Shown: piece by piece, positions 16,911 to 25,792 of the stretch
Numbering within the stretch: the stretch's first letter is position 1
Layout: each line of letters begins with the position of its first letter
Assembly (NCBI RefSeq): GCF_030816935.1
Contig: NZ_JAUSYO010000001.1
Coordinates: 1,116,001 to 1,180,000, forward strand
Reading direction: 5' to 3'
Source of the DNA: Arthrobacter sp. B3I9
Lineage (GTDB): Bacteria; Actinomycetota; Actinomycetes; Actinomycetales; Micrococcaceae
DNA length: 64,000 bases
Made by a program: the position numbers and the translations under genes
Notes under the pieces: generated by a model
What the model was told of the DNA's origin: nothing
What the model saw: the letters and a program-made list of their open reading frames with translations, nothing else
The model's database searches: none

Positions 16911-17865
16911 GTCCCTGTTCCGCACCGCGGCCGGTGCCACCCCGGATCCGGCGCGGGCCCCCGCCAGGGCGGCGTCCGTCACCGCTGCGCTGACGCGTTC
17001 CTCCACCGGCACGGCCGACCTCCGCGAACTCGAGTCCGGGCTGGACTCGCTCCAGTCCGACGCCCGGCGCGGGGCCCGCATTGAATGGAACCGGATCCTC
17101 CTGCCCATCGCGGCCGTCGTGGTGCTGGTGCTCGCCTGGCAGTTTTACGTCTCGATGGGTTTCAAGCGGCGTGACCTGGTTCCGGGCCCGCTGGACGTGC
17201 TGGCACAATTCGGCCATCTCTGGGCCGGGGGCAAGCTGCAGGAAGCCGTCTGGACCTCACTGCAACGCGGACTCGTGGGGTTCCTCATCAGCGTGGCCAT
17301 CGCCACTCCCATCGGGCTCCTGCTGGCCCAGGTGGCACCCCTGCGCCGCGCGTTCGGGCCGTTGATCTCCGGGCTCCAGGTGCTGCCGTCCGTGGCGTGG
17401 GTACCGGCCGCCATCATCTGGTTCGGCCTCACCGACGCCACGGTCTACTTCGTGGTGTTCATGGGGGCCATCCCCTCGATCATCAACGGGCTGATCTCCG
17501 GAGTGGACCAGATTCCGCCGCAGTACCGCAGCGTGGGCACGGTCCTGGGCGCCTCCCGGCTGCAACTGGCCCTGCAGATTGTTCTCCCGGCCGCCTTGCC
17601 CGGCTACCTCGGCGGACTGAAGCAGGGCTGGGCCTTTTCCTGGCGCTCCCTGATGGCCGCGGAAATCATCGCGGTCGGCGGAAGCATCGGCTTCGGGCTG
17701 GGGTCCATGCTCAACCAGGGCCGCGACCTCTCGGACATGACCATCGTCATGTCCGCCATCCTGCTGATCCTCGCCGTCGGCATCCTGATAGAACTGCTGG
17801 TCTTCGGCCCCATTGAAAAGCGCCTGCTGCGCCGCCGGGGCCTGCTTTCCGGCGGCACGCGCTAG
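16900..17865 (+). CDS. ABC transporter permease (SsuC-like)
   Basis: 321 residues, six predicted membrane segments and the inner-membrane loop GTVLGASRLQLALQIVLPAALPGYLGGLKQ that docks on the ATPase. A charged, Ala-rich 60-residue N-terminal extension precedes the first membrane segment. Completes a binding protein-ATPase-permease set. No sulfonate monooxygenase is in the window, so the substrate class rests on family and promoter. Confidence 0.9.
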   Translation: MPSKSLFRTAAGATPDPARAPARAASVTAALTRSSTGTADLRELESGLDSLQSDARRGARIEWNRILLPIAAVVVLVLAWQFYVSMGFKRRDLVPGPLDVLAQFGHLWAGGKLQEAVWTSLQRGLVGFLISVAIATPIGLLLAQVAPLRRAFGPLISGLQVLPSVAWVPAAIIWFGLTDATVYFVVFMGAIPSIINGLISGVDQIPPQYRSVGTVLGASRLQLALQIVLPAALPGYLGGLKQGWAFSWRSLMAAEIIAVGGSIGFGLGSMLNQGRDLSDMTIVMSAILLILAVGILIELLVFGPIEKRLLRRRGLLSGGTR

Positions 17866-17919
17866 CACGGCCCGGACGCGGACCGTGCTGAAGCGCGGGC
17901 GTAATCGGTGGGCTTCCCG

Positions 17920-18381
17920 TTACCGGGTGCGCGGCGTCGTAGCTCCCCGGCGGTTGGAGGAGAGAGCCAGGCCGAGGGCGATCATGCCAAGGCCCAGAAC
18001 CAGGTGCAGCCAGTTGTCGGCGGTGTTGACCGGGACGAAGTTCGCCGCTGAATTGTGGTCAATCAACAGGCCGTAGAGCCACAGCACGATGTAAATGGCG
18101 CCGCCGACCACCAGGTAATTGCGGGCCTGCGCAGGCGTCCGGGCGAGCAGCAGGCCTGCAACCCCGAAAAGCAGGTGGACGATGTTGTGCAGGACGGAAA
18201 CCTGGAAGACGCCCAGCAGCAATGCCGCCGAATCGTGACCGGCCATCCCGAGGGACGAATAGTTTGCCGTGATTCCAGGGATGAAGCCGAGGATGCCTAC
18301 GAGCACGAAAACTGCTCCAACCGCTTGCGCCGCCTTCTGGAGGGCGGTTCTGTCCGCCGAGGAGCGGCTTGCTGTTGTCAT
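17920..18381 (-). CDS. DUF4383 membrane protein
   Basis: 153 residues, four predicted membrane segments: GAVFVLVGILGFIPG, the VLHNIVHLLFGVAGLLLA stretch with conserved HNIVH, a third around IYIVLWLYGLL, and NWLHLVLGLGMIALG. This is the DUF4383 pattern, function unknown. ATG 18381 is chosen over the upstream ATG 18393 because GGAG lies 7 nt before it. Divergent from the MBL-fold gene across a palindromic motif at 18476. Confidence 0.8.
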   Translation of the reverse strand: MTTASRSSADRTALQKAAQAVGAVFVLVGILGFIPGITANYSSLGMAGHDSAALLLGVFQVSVLHNIVHLLFGVAGLLLARTPAQARNYLVVGGAIYIVLWLYGLLIDHNSAANFVPVNTADNWLHLVLGLGMIALGLALSSNRRGATTPRTR

Positions 18382-18475
18382 GGTGAACTCCATTCGCTAG
18401 CCGGCCATCGGCCCCGCAAGGGAGCCCGACGTCGCCTGGTGGAAAGGGCCGGGCGGGATACCCGGCCTGCCTAGA

Positions 18476-18493
18476 TGATAAGACTGCTTATCA
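18476..18493. promoter_or_regulatory. TAAG-CTTA inverted repeat between DUF4383 and MBL-fold genes
   Basis: TGATAAG-actg-CTTATCA, 7-bp perfect arms, 64 bp before the MBL-fold ATG. A close relative (GGTAAGTGTGCTTACT) occurs at 28031 upstream of another membrane-protein gene, 11 of 16 bases identical. Probably an operator or a promoter element of a shared regulator. Confidence 0.45.
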
Positions 18494-18555
18494 GCAATCT
18501 CCAGAGCCCAAGGTCCCCGTCACCGGTGCCGGGCAAGAACGGAAGGAATGACCCC

Positions 18556-19299
18556 ATGTCTATAACAGCTGTGGCAGATGGTGTGCATCTCATTTCACAG
18601 GCACACGTCAATTTCTATCTGGTGGAGGATGACGAAGGCGTTACGGTGGTGGATTCCGGGCTGCCGGCGATGTGGGGAGCCCTGCTGGATGCGCTGCGGG
18701 GTCTGGGACGGGGCGTCGATGATGTCCGGGCGGTAGTGCTGACCCACGCCCACTTTGATCATCTCGGACTGGCCCGAAGGCTCCGCAGCGAGCACGGAGT
18801 GCCCGTCTGGGTGCACCCCGACGACGCGTTCATAGCCCGCCACCCGTACCGCTACCGGCACGAGAGGTCACGGTTCGTGTTTTCGCTGACCCATCCGGCC
18901 GGTCTGCCGGTGCTGGCGAGCATGACGCGGGCGGGTGCCCTGCACGTGCGGGGCGTCGAGAATCTCAGCTATTTTCCGGGTCACGGCCCGCTGCCGGTCC
19001 CCGGCAGGCCGGAAGTGGTGTTTTCGCCGGGCCACACGAGCGGCCACTGTGCCTTGTTCCTTCCGGACCGGGGTGTCCTGTTCAGCGGCGACGCCCTGGT
19101 GACCCTGGACCCCTACACCGGACGCACCGGGCCGCGGATTGTGGCAGGGGCGGCCACCGCTGACAGCGGCCAAAACCTGGAGTCGCTCGGTGCGCTGGAG
19201 CGGACCGGGGCGGGCCTGGTGCTCCCCGGACACGGTGATCCGTGGACCCGCGGCATCGAGGAGGCCGTGGCCATCGCGCGGGACCACGGACCGGCGTAG
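18556..19299 (+). CDS. MBL-fold metallo-hydrolase
   Basis: 247 residues. The metal motif LTHAHFDHLGLA (HxHxDH) is at about residue 65, further ligands are in FSPGHTSGHCAL, LFSGDALV and LPGHGDPW. This is the glyoxalase II/lactonase-like branch; the substrate cannot be told. ATG 18556 follows GGAAGGA at the right distance, while the open frame before it lacks family sequence. It ends 20 bp before a strong bidirectional terminator. Confidence 0.85.
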   Translation: MSITAVADGVHLISQAHVNFYLVEDDEGVTVVDSGLPAMWGALLDALRGLGRGVDDVRAVVLTHAHFDHLGLARRLRSEHGVPVWVHPDDAFIARHPYRYRHERSRFVFSLTHPAGLPVLASMTRAGALHVRGVENLSYFPGHGPLPVPGRPEVVFSPGHTSGHCALFLPDRGVLFSGDALVTLDPYTGRTGPRIVAGAATADSGQNLESLGALERTGAGLVLPGHGDPWTRGIEEAVAIARDHGPA

Positions 19300-19319
19300 G
19301 AGCGGCTTGGAAGCAAAAG

Positions 19320-19350
19320 CGGGCGGGACCTGCTGAGCAGGTCCCGCCCG
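19320..19350. terminator. Bidirectional terminator
   Basis: Perfect 15-bp stem, C-GGGCGGGACCTGCT (19320-19334) with its complement (19336-19350), between two convergent genes (MBL-fold stop 19299, binding-protein stop 19381). The core includes GGACCTGCTgAGCAGGTCC. Confidence 0.8.
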
Positions 19351-19380
19351 GTTCCGCCTGTTAGGCCACGAAGATTACTG

Positions 19381-20745
19381 CTAGGACGCGGCCTGGTCGA
19401 AGGCCCGCTTGGCAGCCGCCTGGGCATCGGCCAGCGCCTTCTCCGCGGTCTTTTCGCCGAGCAGGGCTGACGCCACGGCGTTCTTCAGTTCGGTCTTGAT
19501 TGCCTGGCCCGCGGGGGACGCCCCGAGGGTCTTGCCGTTAGGCAGGACGTCGTAAAACGTCGAGATGGTTTCGTCGAAGCCCGCATTTCCACTGGGCTTG
19601 ACGAACTTCTCCCGGATCAGTTTGTCGGCCGACGGCGACCCGGTGAAGAGCCCGGTGTTGATGGCCCCCGGAGTCGCTGCAATCTTGGCCGCCCGCGCGG
19701 CGCCGGCCGCGGTCCAGGCGTCGTCCGTCACCAGCGACGTCATCCAGGCGCAGGCAGCATTCGGGTTCTTGGCCCCGGCCGGGATGACGAAGGACGTTCC
19801 GCCTGCCACGGTAACCGCGCTGCCCGACTTGTCCTTGAACGGCACGGCGGAAATGTTCAGGGTCTGGGCATACGGGGCAAGCACGTTGACATACCACTGG
19901 TTGTCCACCTGCGCGGCAACTTTGTTCGTGACGTACTGGTTGTCCTTTCCGAAGGTGTCGAACGAATCAGAGAAGCTCTTGACCTTGGCGTAACCGCCCT
20001 GGGCGTCGTGGATCTCCTTCAGGTAGTTCAGGGCTTCCGCGTTGGCGGGGTCGTCAAGGGCAGGCGCTCCCTTGTCATCCATGATGCGGCCGCCGTTGGC
20101 GAGCAGCCACAGCTCCGTCTGGCCCCCGGCCACCGGATCAAACCCGAGAGTGCTGGGGTTGTCGCCGCTGGTCTTGTAGGTCTTGGACACCGCGGCCAGG
20201 AGTTTCGTCTTGTCCGAGGTGTCGATCTGGTCCTTGTCCACTCCCGCGCCCTGCAGCACCGCCTGGTTGAGGATGATGGCCGCCGGCTGGTAGAACTGCG
20301 GCACCGCCCAGATCTGGTCCTTGTAGGTGACCTGTTCCGTCACGGCCGGGTAGAACTGCTTGGCGGGGTCCATGCCCTGGGCGCTGAAGCAAGCATCCAG
20401 GGGCTTGATCAATCCTTGCGCAGCATAGGTGGCCACGAAGGCGCGGTCCATCTGCACCACATCCGGCACGTCGCCGCTCGCTGCGCGGGTAGTGAACTTC
20501 TGCGCATCAAAAGCAGTCTGGTCCATCGTGATCTGCAGCTCTTTGTGCTGGTCGGCCGCATAGGCCATGCGGGCCTTTCCCACGTCGTCAGCGTTGTCGA
20601 AGCCCCAGGCGGTCATTGCGCCGGAGGCGTCCTTCGAGAATTCCGGCTTCTCCGCGGCAGTCCCGCTGCTTTGCGCCCCGCAGGCCGTCGTCGCAGCCAA
20701 CGCCGCCACCACGGCCAGAGCCAGCACAGTTTTCCTAGCGCCCAT
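19381..20745 (-). CDS. Sugar ABC transporter substrate-binding lipoprotein
   Basis: 454 residues, extracellular solute-binding family 1 (MalE-like). Signal MGARKTVLALAVVAALAATTACG with Cys about residue 23 as lipid site. Body: DVVQMDRAFVATYAAQGLIKPLD, then YKDQIWAVPQFYQPAAIILN, typical of oligosaccharide binders. ATG 20745 has GGAAGG upstream. Divergent from two permease genes, with which it should form one transporter; the sugar is unknown. Confidence 0.88.
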   Translation of the reverse strand: MGARKTVLALAVVAALAATTACGAQSSGTAAEKPEFSKDASGAMTAWGFDNADDVGKARMAYAADQHKELQITMDQTAFDAQKFTTRAASGDVPDVVQMDRAFVATYAAQGLIKPLDACFSAQGMDPAKQFYPAVTEQVTYKDQIWAVPQFYQPAAIILNQAVLQGAGVDKDQIDTSDKTKLLAAVSKTYKTSGDNPSTLGFDPVAGGQTELWLLANGGRIMDDKGAPALDDPANAEALNYLKEIHDAQGGYAKVKSFSDSFDTFGKDNQYVTNKVAAQVDNQWYVNVLAPYAQTLNISAVPFKDKSGSAVTVAGGTSFVIPAGAKNPNAACAWMTSLVTDDAWTAAGAARAAKIAATPGAINTGLFTGSPSADKLIREKFVKPSGNAGFDETISTFYDVLPNGKTLGASPAGQAIKTELKNAVASALLGEKTAEKALADAQAAAKRAFDQAAS

Positions 20746-20932
20746 GGGTTTCCTTCCGTTCCAGTTCCGGCGACAATGCCAGAACAGATATAAATGAAAG
20801 ACAGTAGTCTTCCCAAAAAATAAGTACACTTGCTATTTCGAAAGCTAGCGTAACCCGGAGGGGCGCGCAAGGCGGCGGGCAGCCCCGCGGTCAGGCGTGC
20901 CCACTGCTCCGGGCCGAAGAACGGAGCACTCT
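20746..20932. promoter_or_regulatory. Divergent promoter region of the sugar transporter
   Basis: 187 bp between divergent starts, AT-rich in the middle (around 20784-20850). It contains TTTCGAAA, an 8-bp palindrome, in the stretch tgctaTTTCGAAAgctagc, a plausible site for a LacI or GntR-type sugar regulator. No regulator gene adjoins. Confidence 0.35.
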
Positions 20933-21898
20933 GTGAGCGCAGGTTTGGCCCGGAAATCGGGCTCCAGCGGCACCAGACGCCCTGCCCGCCCCCGGCGGGT
21001 GAAGTACAACCGCCGTGAAGCGCTGGCCGGCTATCTCTTCATTTCGCCCTGGATCATCGGTTTTGTCGTGTTCATGCTGGGGGCCATGGCCTACAGCCTG
21101 GTGATTTCCTTCAGCCGCTACAACCTGGCGACCAACGTGGCGCGGCCGGCGGGCACCGCCAACTACGCGCTGTTGTTCGACGACCCCAAGGTTGCGCTCT
21201 CGCTCGCCAACACGCTCTTTTACGCGGTGATGGCCGTCCCGCTGGAAATCTGCGTGGCCCTGGGCCTGGCACTTTTGCTGAACCGGGTGGGACGCGGTGC
21301 AGGCTTTTTCCGGACGGTGTATTACCTCCCCAAAATGACCCCTTCCGTAGCGACGGCAGCGGTGTTCCTGCTGCTGCTCAACGGGAACACGGGCGCCATC
21401 AACCAGGCGCTGAGGTTTTTCGGGATTTCCGGCCCGCAGTGGCTGATCGATCCTGCCTGGGTGAAGCCGTCGATTGTCCTCATGACGCTCTGGGGTGTCA
21501 GCGGCACCATGGTGATTTTCCTGGCCGCGCTCAAGAGCGTGCCGAGGGACCTGTACGAGGTTGCGGCCCTTGACGGCGCCGGGCCGGTGCGGAAGTTTTT
21601 CTCCATCACGGTCCCGATGATTTCCGGAGCGATCTTTTTCAATGTCATCGTGCTGACGATCGCGGCGCTACAGGTGTTTGACCAGGCGTATCTGCTGTTC
21701 TGGCGGGACCAGACGAACGTCTCGCCGGAGTCGTCCCTGTTCTACGGCATCTATCTGTTCCAGCAGGCCTTCCGCGAATTCAACTTCGGCTTCGCCTCGG
21801 CCATGGCGTGGGTGTTGTTCGTGATCATTCTGCTGATCAGCCTGCTCCAGGTGAAGATCGGCAACCGGTACGTCTATTACGAGGGGGACAAGGGCTGA
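20933..21898 (+). CDS. Sugar ABC transporter permease, MalF-like
   Basis: 321 residues, six membrane segments starting YLFISPWIIGFVVFMLG. The EAA loop is VPRDLYEVAALDGAGPVRKFF. GTG 20933 chosen because GGAG is 7-8 nt upstream; the frame is open to 20897 without family sequence. Ends with TGATG shared with the second permease. Confidence 0.9.
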   Translation: MSAGLARKSGSSGTRRPARPRRVKYNRREALAGYLFISPWIIGFVVFMLGAMAYSLVISFSRYNLATNVARPAGTANYALLFDDPKVALSLANTLFYAVMAVPLEICVALGLALLLNRVGRGAGFFRTVYYLPKMTPSVATAAVFLLLLNGNTGAINQALRFFGISGPQWLIDPAWVKPSIVLMTLWGVSGTMVIFLAALKSVPRDLYEVAALDGAGPVRKFFSITVPMISGAIFFNVIVLTIAALQVFDQAYLLFWRDQTNVSPESSLFYGIYLFQQAFREFNFGFASAMAWVLFVIILLISLLQVKIGNRYVYYEGDKG

Positions 21899-22851
21899 TG
21901 GCAACAATAGGAACCACGCCGCCAAGTGCGGCGCCGGACGCGGCGCGTCCAGCGGAGCCAACCGGTCAGCCCGCAGCCCCGGCGCGGCCGCGGCGGAAGC
22001 GGCGTACCCCGCGATCGACGGCGGCGCGTGCGGCGTTGTGGGTACTCCTCATCGTCATCAGTGGCGCCTTCCTCTACCCGCTGGTCTGGCTCATCTCGGC
22101 AAGCCTGAAGCCGCGCGCCGAGGTCTTCGACAACTCCCTGATACCGCGGACCTTCGCTCCGGAAAACTTCGCCGAGGTCTGGAACCAGCTGCCGCTCCTG
22201 CACTGGATCGGCAACAGCTTCGTCATCGCCCTCCTCGCCGCGTTGCTCGTCACGTTCTCCAGTTCACTGGTCGCGTTCGGCTTCGCATACTTCCGTTTTC
22301 CGGGCCGGTCCATCCTGTTCGGGCTGGTGCTCGCCACGATGATGCTGCCGGGCGCCGTCACCATGGTCCCGCAGTACCTGATCTGGAAGAACCTGGGAGT
22401 GCTGGGCACCTGGATCCCTCTGTTCGGCATGAACCTGTTCGGCTCCGCGTTCTACATCTTCCTGCAACGCCAGTTCTTCCTGGGCCTGCCGCGGGAACTG
22501 TTCGAGGCTGCCCGGATTGACGGAGCGAGCTACTTCGGCCTGTTCCGCCTGATCGCCCTGCCGCTGTCCATCCCCTCGCTCGTGGTGATCTTCATCTTCG
22601 AGTTCCAGGCCAGCTGGAACAACCTGCAGTCCGCACTGATCTACCTCAACGCAGGCTCGCCGGAAGGCTTCACGGCCCCGCTCGGCATCGCCTACGCCAT
22701 GACCAAATTCAGTCCGACCAACGGCGGCCAGGGGGATTACCAGTACGTCATGGTCGCCACGCTGCTGATCACGTTGCCCATGCTCGTTCTCTTCGCCTTC
22801 GGCCAGCGGCACTTCATCGAAGGCGTGGCCACCGAAGGCAGGAAGGGCTGA
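21898..22851 (+). CDS. Sugar ABC transporter permease, MalG-like
   Basis: 317 residues with a Pro/Arg-rich cytoplasmic N-terminus of about 45 residues, six membrane segments and EAA loop LPRELFEAARIDGASYFGLFR. Start ATG 21898 overlaps the preceding stop by one base. No ATPase gene follows, which is normal for actinobacterial sugar importers that share a common MsiK-type ATPase. Confidence 0.9.
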   Translation: MATIGTTPPSAAPDAARPAEPTGQPAAPARPRRKRRTPRSTAARAALWVLLIVISGAFLYPLVWLISASLKPRAEVFDNSLIPRTFAPENFAEVWNQLPLLHWIGNSFVIALLAALLVTFSSSLVAFGFAYFRFPGRSILFGLVLATMMLPGAVTMVPQYLIWKNLGVLGTWIPLFGMNLFGSAFYIFLQRQFFLGLPRELFEAARIDGASYFGLFRLIALPLSIPSLVVIFIFEFQASWNNLQSALIYLNAGSPEGFTAPLGIAYAMTKFSPTNGGQGDYQYVMVATLLITLPMLVLFAFGQRHFIEGVATEGRKG

Positions 22852-22877
22852 AGCCCATGTGACGCGGCGTTACCCCG

Positions 22878-22930
22878 CGTGAACGGGTGTTTCCGCGTCG
22901 TTGTTCCGCTCCGAAACGCCGCCCTATCGT
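22878..22930 (+). promoter_or_regulatory. Sulfur-regulon promoter 3 (cysG)
   Basis: Box GTGAACGGGTGTTTCCG from 22879, -35 TTGTTC (22901-22906), 18-nt spacer, -10 TATCGT (22925-22930), 6 nt to the ATG at 22937. Box to -35 is again 22 bp. The end CCTATCGTCGATGCATG closely matches CCTACAGTCGATCCATG at the sulfite reductase. Confidence 0.75.
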
Positions 22931-22936
22931 CGATGC

Positions 22937-24208
22937 ATGGCAATCTCGGACATTTATCCCACCGCGCTGCGCCTCCTCGGCCGCCCCGTACTGGTCGTCG
23001 GCGCCGGCCCCGTCGCCGCCCGGCGCGCCAAGGGGCTGCTCGACGCCGGTGCCGTCGTCACCGTCGTTGCCCCGCTCGCCTCGCCGGCACTGCGTGAACT
23101 CGCCGACGCCGGCCTCCTGACCTGGGAGCCGCGCCAGTACCGGACGTCCGACGTCGACGGCGTCTGGTTCGTCCAGACCGCCACCGGAAACTCCGAGGTG
23201 GACGCCCGGGTCTCCGCCGACGCCGAGGCGCAGCGCATCTGGTGCGTCAACGCCTCCGACCACGAATCCTCCGCGGCCTGGACCCCCGCCGTTGCCGTCA
23301 TGGACGATGTCAAGATTGCAGTGAATGCCGGGGGAGACCCGCGCCGCGCCATGGCCCTGCGGGACGCCGTCGCGACCGCCTTGGAAACCGGGGACCTGCC
23401 GCTGCGGCGGCGCCGTGCCTCCCGAATCGATACGGCGCAGGGGTCCGTGGCCCTGGTGGGCGGGGGACCGGGCGACACGGGACTCATCACGGTCCGTGGG
23501 CGGCGGCTGCTCGGCCAGGCCGACGTCGTGGTGGCGGACCGCCTCGGTCCCCGCGAGCTCCTCAGCGAACTGGCGCCGGATGTCCGCGTGATCGAAGTCG
23601 GCAAAACCCCCGGACACCATCCTGTCCCGCAGTCCGAGATCAACCGGATTCTGGTCGACGAGGCCCTGCTGGGCCACCGCGTGGTCCGGCTCAAGGGCGG
23701 CGACCCGTACGTCCTGGGCCGCGGCGGGGAGGAAGCGGAGTTCTGCCGGCAGAACGGCGTCGAGGTGGAAGTGGTCCCCGGCGTTACCTCGGCAATCTCC
23801 GTCCCGGCCGCAGCGGGCATCCCGGTCACGCACCGCGGGCTGGCCAAGGGCTTCAGCGTGGTCACCGGCCATGAGGAGCTCTCGGAGGTACCGGCCAGGG
23901 CCGACCACACCGTGATTCTGCTCATGGGCGTCGGCCAACTCCGCGATTCTGCAGCCTCCCTGGCCCGCGCCGGTTTGCCAGCGGGGACGCCTGTTGGCAT
24001 CGTAGAGAATGGATACCTGCCCAACCAGCGGGTGACCATCGGAACGCTCGGGACCATCGCGGACCAGGCGGAGGCCGCAGGCGTCGCGAACCCCGCCGTG
24101 ATCGTGATCGGCGATGTGGTCCGGGTCAGCCCGTTCGCTCCGCCGCACTTCAAGACCGCCGACTACAGCACCACCACCGCGAACGCCCCGCGCGTCCTGA
24201 CCCCCTAA
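22937..24208 (+). CDS. cysG: Siroheme synthase: precorrin-2 dehydrogenase plus uroporphyrinogen-III methyltransferase
   Basis: 423 residues, two-domain. Residues 1-150 hold the NAD-binding VLVVGAGPVAARRAKGLLDAG and VNAGGDPRRAMALRD of precorrin-2 dehydrogenase; from about 165 the SUMT domain shows VALVGGGPGDTGLITVRG, VRLKGGDPYVLGRGGEE and VVPGVTSAISVPAAAGIPVT. It makes sirohydrochlorin from uroporphyrinogen III. The dehydrogenase part is short; final iron insertion may fall to CbiX (7593). Start fixed by the promoter geometry. Confidence 0.92.
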   Translation: MAISDIYPTALRLLGRPVLVVGAGPVAARRAKGLLDAGAVVTVVAPLASPALRELADAGLLTWEPRQYRTSDVDGVWFVQTATGNSEVDARVSADAEAQRIWCVNASDHESSAAWTPAVAVMDDVKIAVNAGGDPRRAMALRDAVATALETGDLPLRRRRASRIDTAQGSVALVGGGPGDTGLITVRGRRLLGQADVVVADRLGPRELLSELAPDVRVIEVGKTPGHHPVPQSEINRILVDEALLGHRVVRLKGGDPYVLGRGGEEAEFCRQNGVEVEVVPGVTSAISVPAAAGIPVTHRGLAKGFSVVTGHEELSEVPARADHTVILLMGVGQLRDSAASLARAGLPAGTPVGIVENGYLPNQRVTIGTLGTIADQAEAAGVANPAVIVIGDVVRVSPFAPPHFKTADYSTTTANAPRVLTP

Positions 24209-24218
24209 ACCCCGTCGA

Positions 24219-24268
24219 TTGCTCCATAACTGCCGTTTTGAGCCCTCAAAAGGGCAGTTACGGAGCAA
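24219..24268. repeat. Near-perfect 50-bp intergenic palindrome
   Basis: Two 24-nt arms (24219-24242 and 24245-24268) around a CC loop pair at 22 of 24 positions; the tip is TTTTGAG-cc-CTCAAAA. It lies between the cysG stop and the next GTG. It may act as a terminator, but its length and form look more like a mobile intergenic repeat. Confidence 0.6.
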
Positions 24269-24297
24269 CGGATGCAGAAGAACAAAGGAACACAGCC

Positions 24298-25753
24298 GTG
24301 TCACAGACCAGCCCCGCAGGAACCGCTGCCCGCCCGCTGCGCATCGCCGTCGTCGGATCCGGGCCCGCGGGTGTCTACGCTGCGGACCTCCTGACCAAGA
24401 GCGAGGCCGTCAAGAGCGGCGAACTCACCGTGAGCATCGACCTCTTCGACCGCTACCCGGCGCCCTATGGCCTGATCCGGTACGGGGTGGCCCCGGACCA
24501 CCCGCGGATCAAGGGGATCGTCAACGCCCTGCACAAGGTCCTGGACCGCGGCGACATCCGCTTCTTCGGCAATGTGGACTACGGCACGGACCTCTCGCTC
24601 GAGGACCTCCGCACCCATTACGACGCCGTCATCTTCGCCACCGGCGCCATCAAGGACGCGGACCTCAACATCCCGGGCATCGAACTCGAGGGCTCCTACG
24701 GTGGCGCCGACTTCGTGTCCTGGTACGACGGCCACCCCGACGTGCCCCGCGAATGGCCGCTCGACGCCAAGGAAATTGCCGTGATCGGCAACGGCAACGT
24801 AGCCCTGGACGTGGCCCGGATGCTCTCGAAGCACGCGGATGACCTCCTGGTCTCGGAAATCCCGGACAACGTCTACGCCGGCCTCAAGTCCTCGCCCGTC
24901 ACCGACGTGCACGTGTTTGGCCGCCGCGGCCCGGCCCAGGTGAAGTTCACCCCGCTGGAACTGCGCGAACTGTCCCACTCGAAGGACGTGGACATCATCC
25001 TCTACGCCGAGGACTTCGAGTTCGACGAAGAATCCGACCGCCAGATCCAGAGCAACAACCAGACCAAGACCATGGTGGGCACACTCACCAACTGGATCGC
25101 CGAGCAGCCCGAGGACCTTTCCGAGCTCACGGCCTCCCGCCGCCTGCACCTGCACTTCCTGCACAGCCCGGTGGAGGTTTACGACGACGCCGAGGCGCCG
25201 GGCCGCGTCGCGGGCATCAAGTTCGAGCGCACCGAGCTGGACGGCACGGGCAACGCCCGCGGCACCGGCGAGTTCGTGGACTACCCCGTGCAGGCCGTGT
25301 ACCGCGCCATCGGTTACTTCGGCTCGTCCCTGCCCGAGGTGGAGTTCGACCACAGCAAGGGTGTTGTGCCGAACGACGGCGGCCGCGTCCTGGACGCCTC
25401 CGGCAGCCATGTCCCGGGCATCTACGCGACGGGCTGGATCAAGCGCGGGCCTGTGGGCCTGATCGGCCACACCAAGGGCGACGCCCTGGAAAACCGTGAC
25501 CCACCTGCTGGAGGACCGCGAAAGCCTGCCGCTGGCAGCGGCACCGGCGCCGGACGCCGTCGTCGAGCTGCTGGAGAGCCGCGGCGTGCAGTACACCAGC
25601 TGGGAAGGCTGGCTGGCGCTGGACGCGCACGAACGGTCGCTCGGCGAAAAGGCGAGTACCGGTGCCGACGGGATTAAGCGCGAACGCATCAAGGTGGTCC
25701 CCCGCGAGGACATGGTGGAGATTTCCCGCGGCGGGGTAGCCGCCGAGGTCTGA
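24298..25753 (+). pseudogene. fprA: Ferredoxin/adrenodoxin-NADP reductase (FprA), frameshifted copy
   Basis: FAD/NADP enzyme of the FprA/adrenodoxin reductase family: IAVVGSGPAGVYAADLLTK (FAD), PYGLIRYGVAPDHPRIKG, VIGNGNVALDVARML (NADP) and YATGWIKRGPVGLIGHTKGD. The frame breaks at AAAA 25490-25493: with one A fewer it would continue DALETVTHLLEDRESL and match the intact paralogue at 45191. Uninterrupted, the first frame ends at 25677 with a nonsense tail; the correct C-terminus is readable in another frame to 25753. Real mutation or homopolymer sequencing error cannot be told apart. Start GTG 24298. Confidence 0.85.
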
Positions 25754-25792
25754 CGGGCGCATTCCCGGCGGGTAGTCAGTAGGCTTACCGTC

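Noticed and set aside
19381..22851. Missing ATPase as a sign of a broken sugar transporter
   Set aside because: Actinobacterial sugar importers often use a shared MsiK-type ATPase encoded elsewhere.
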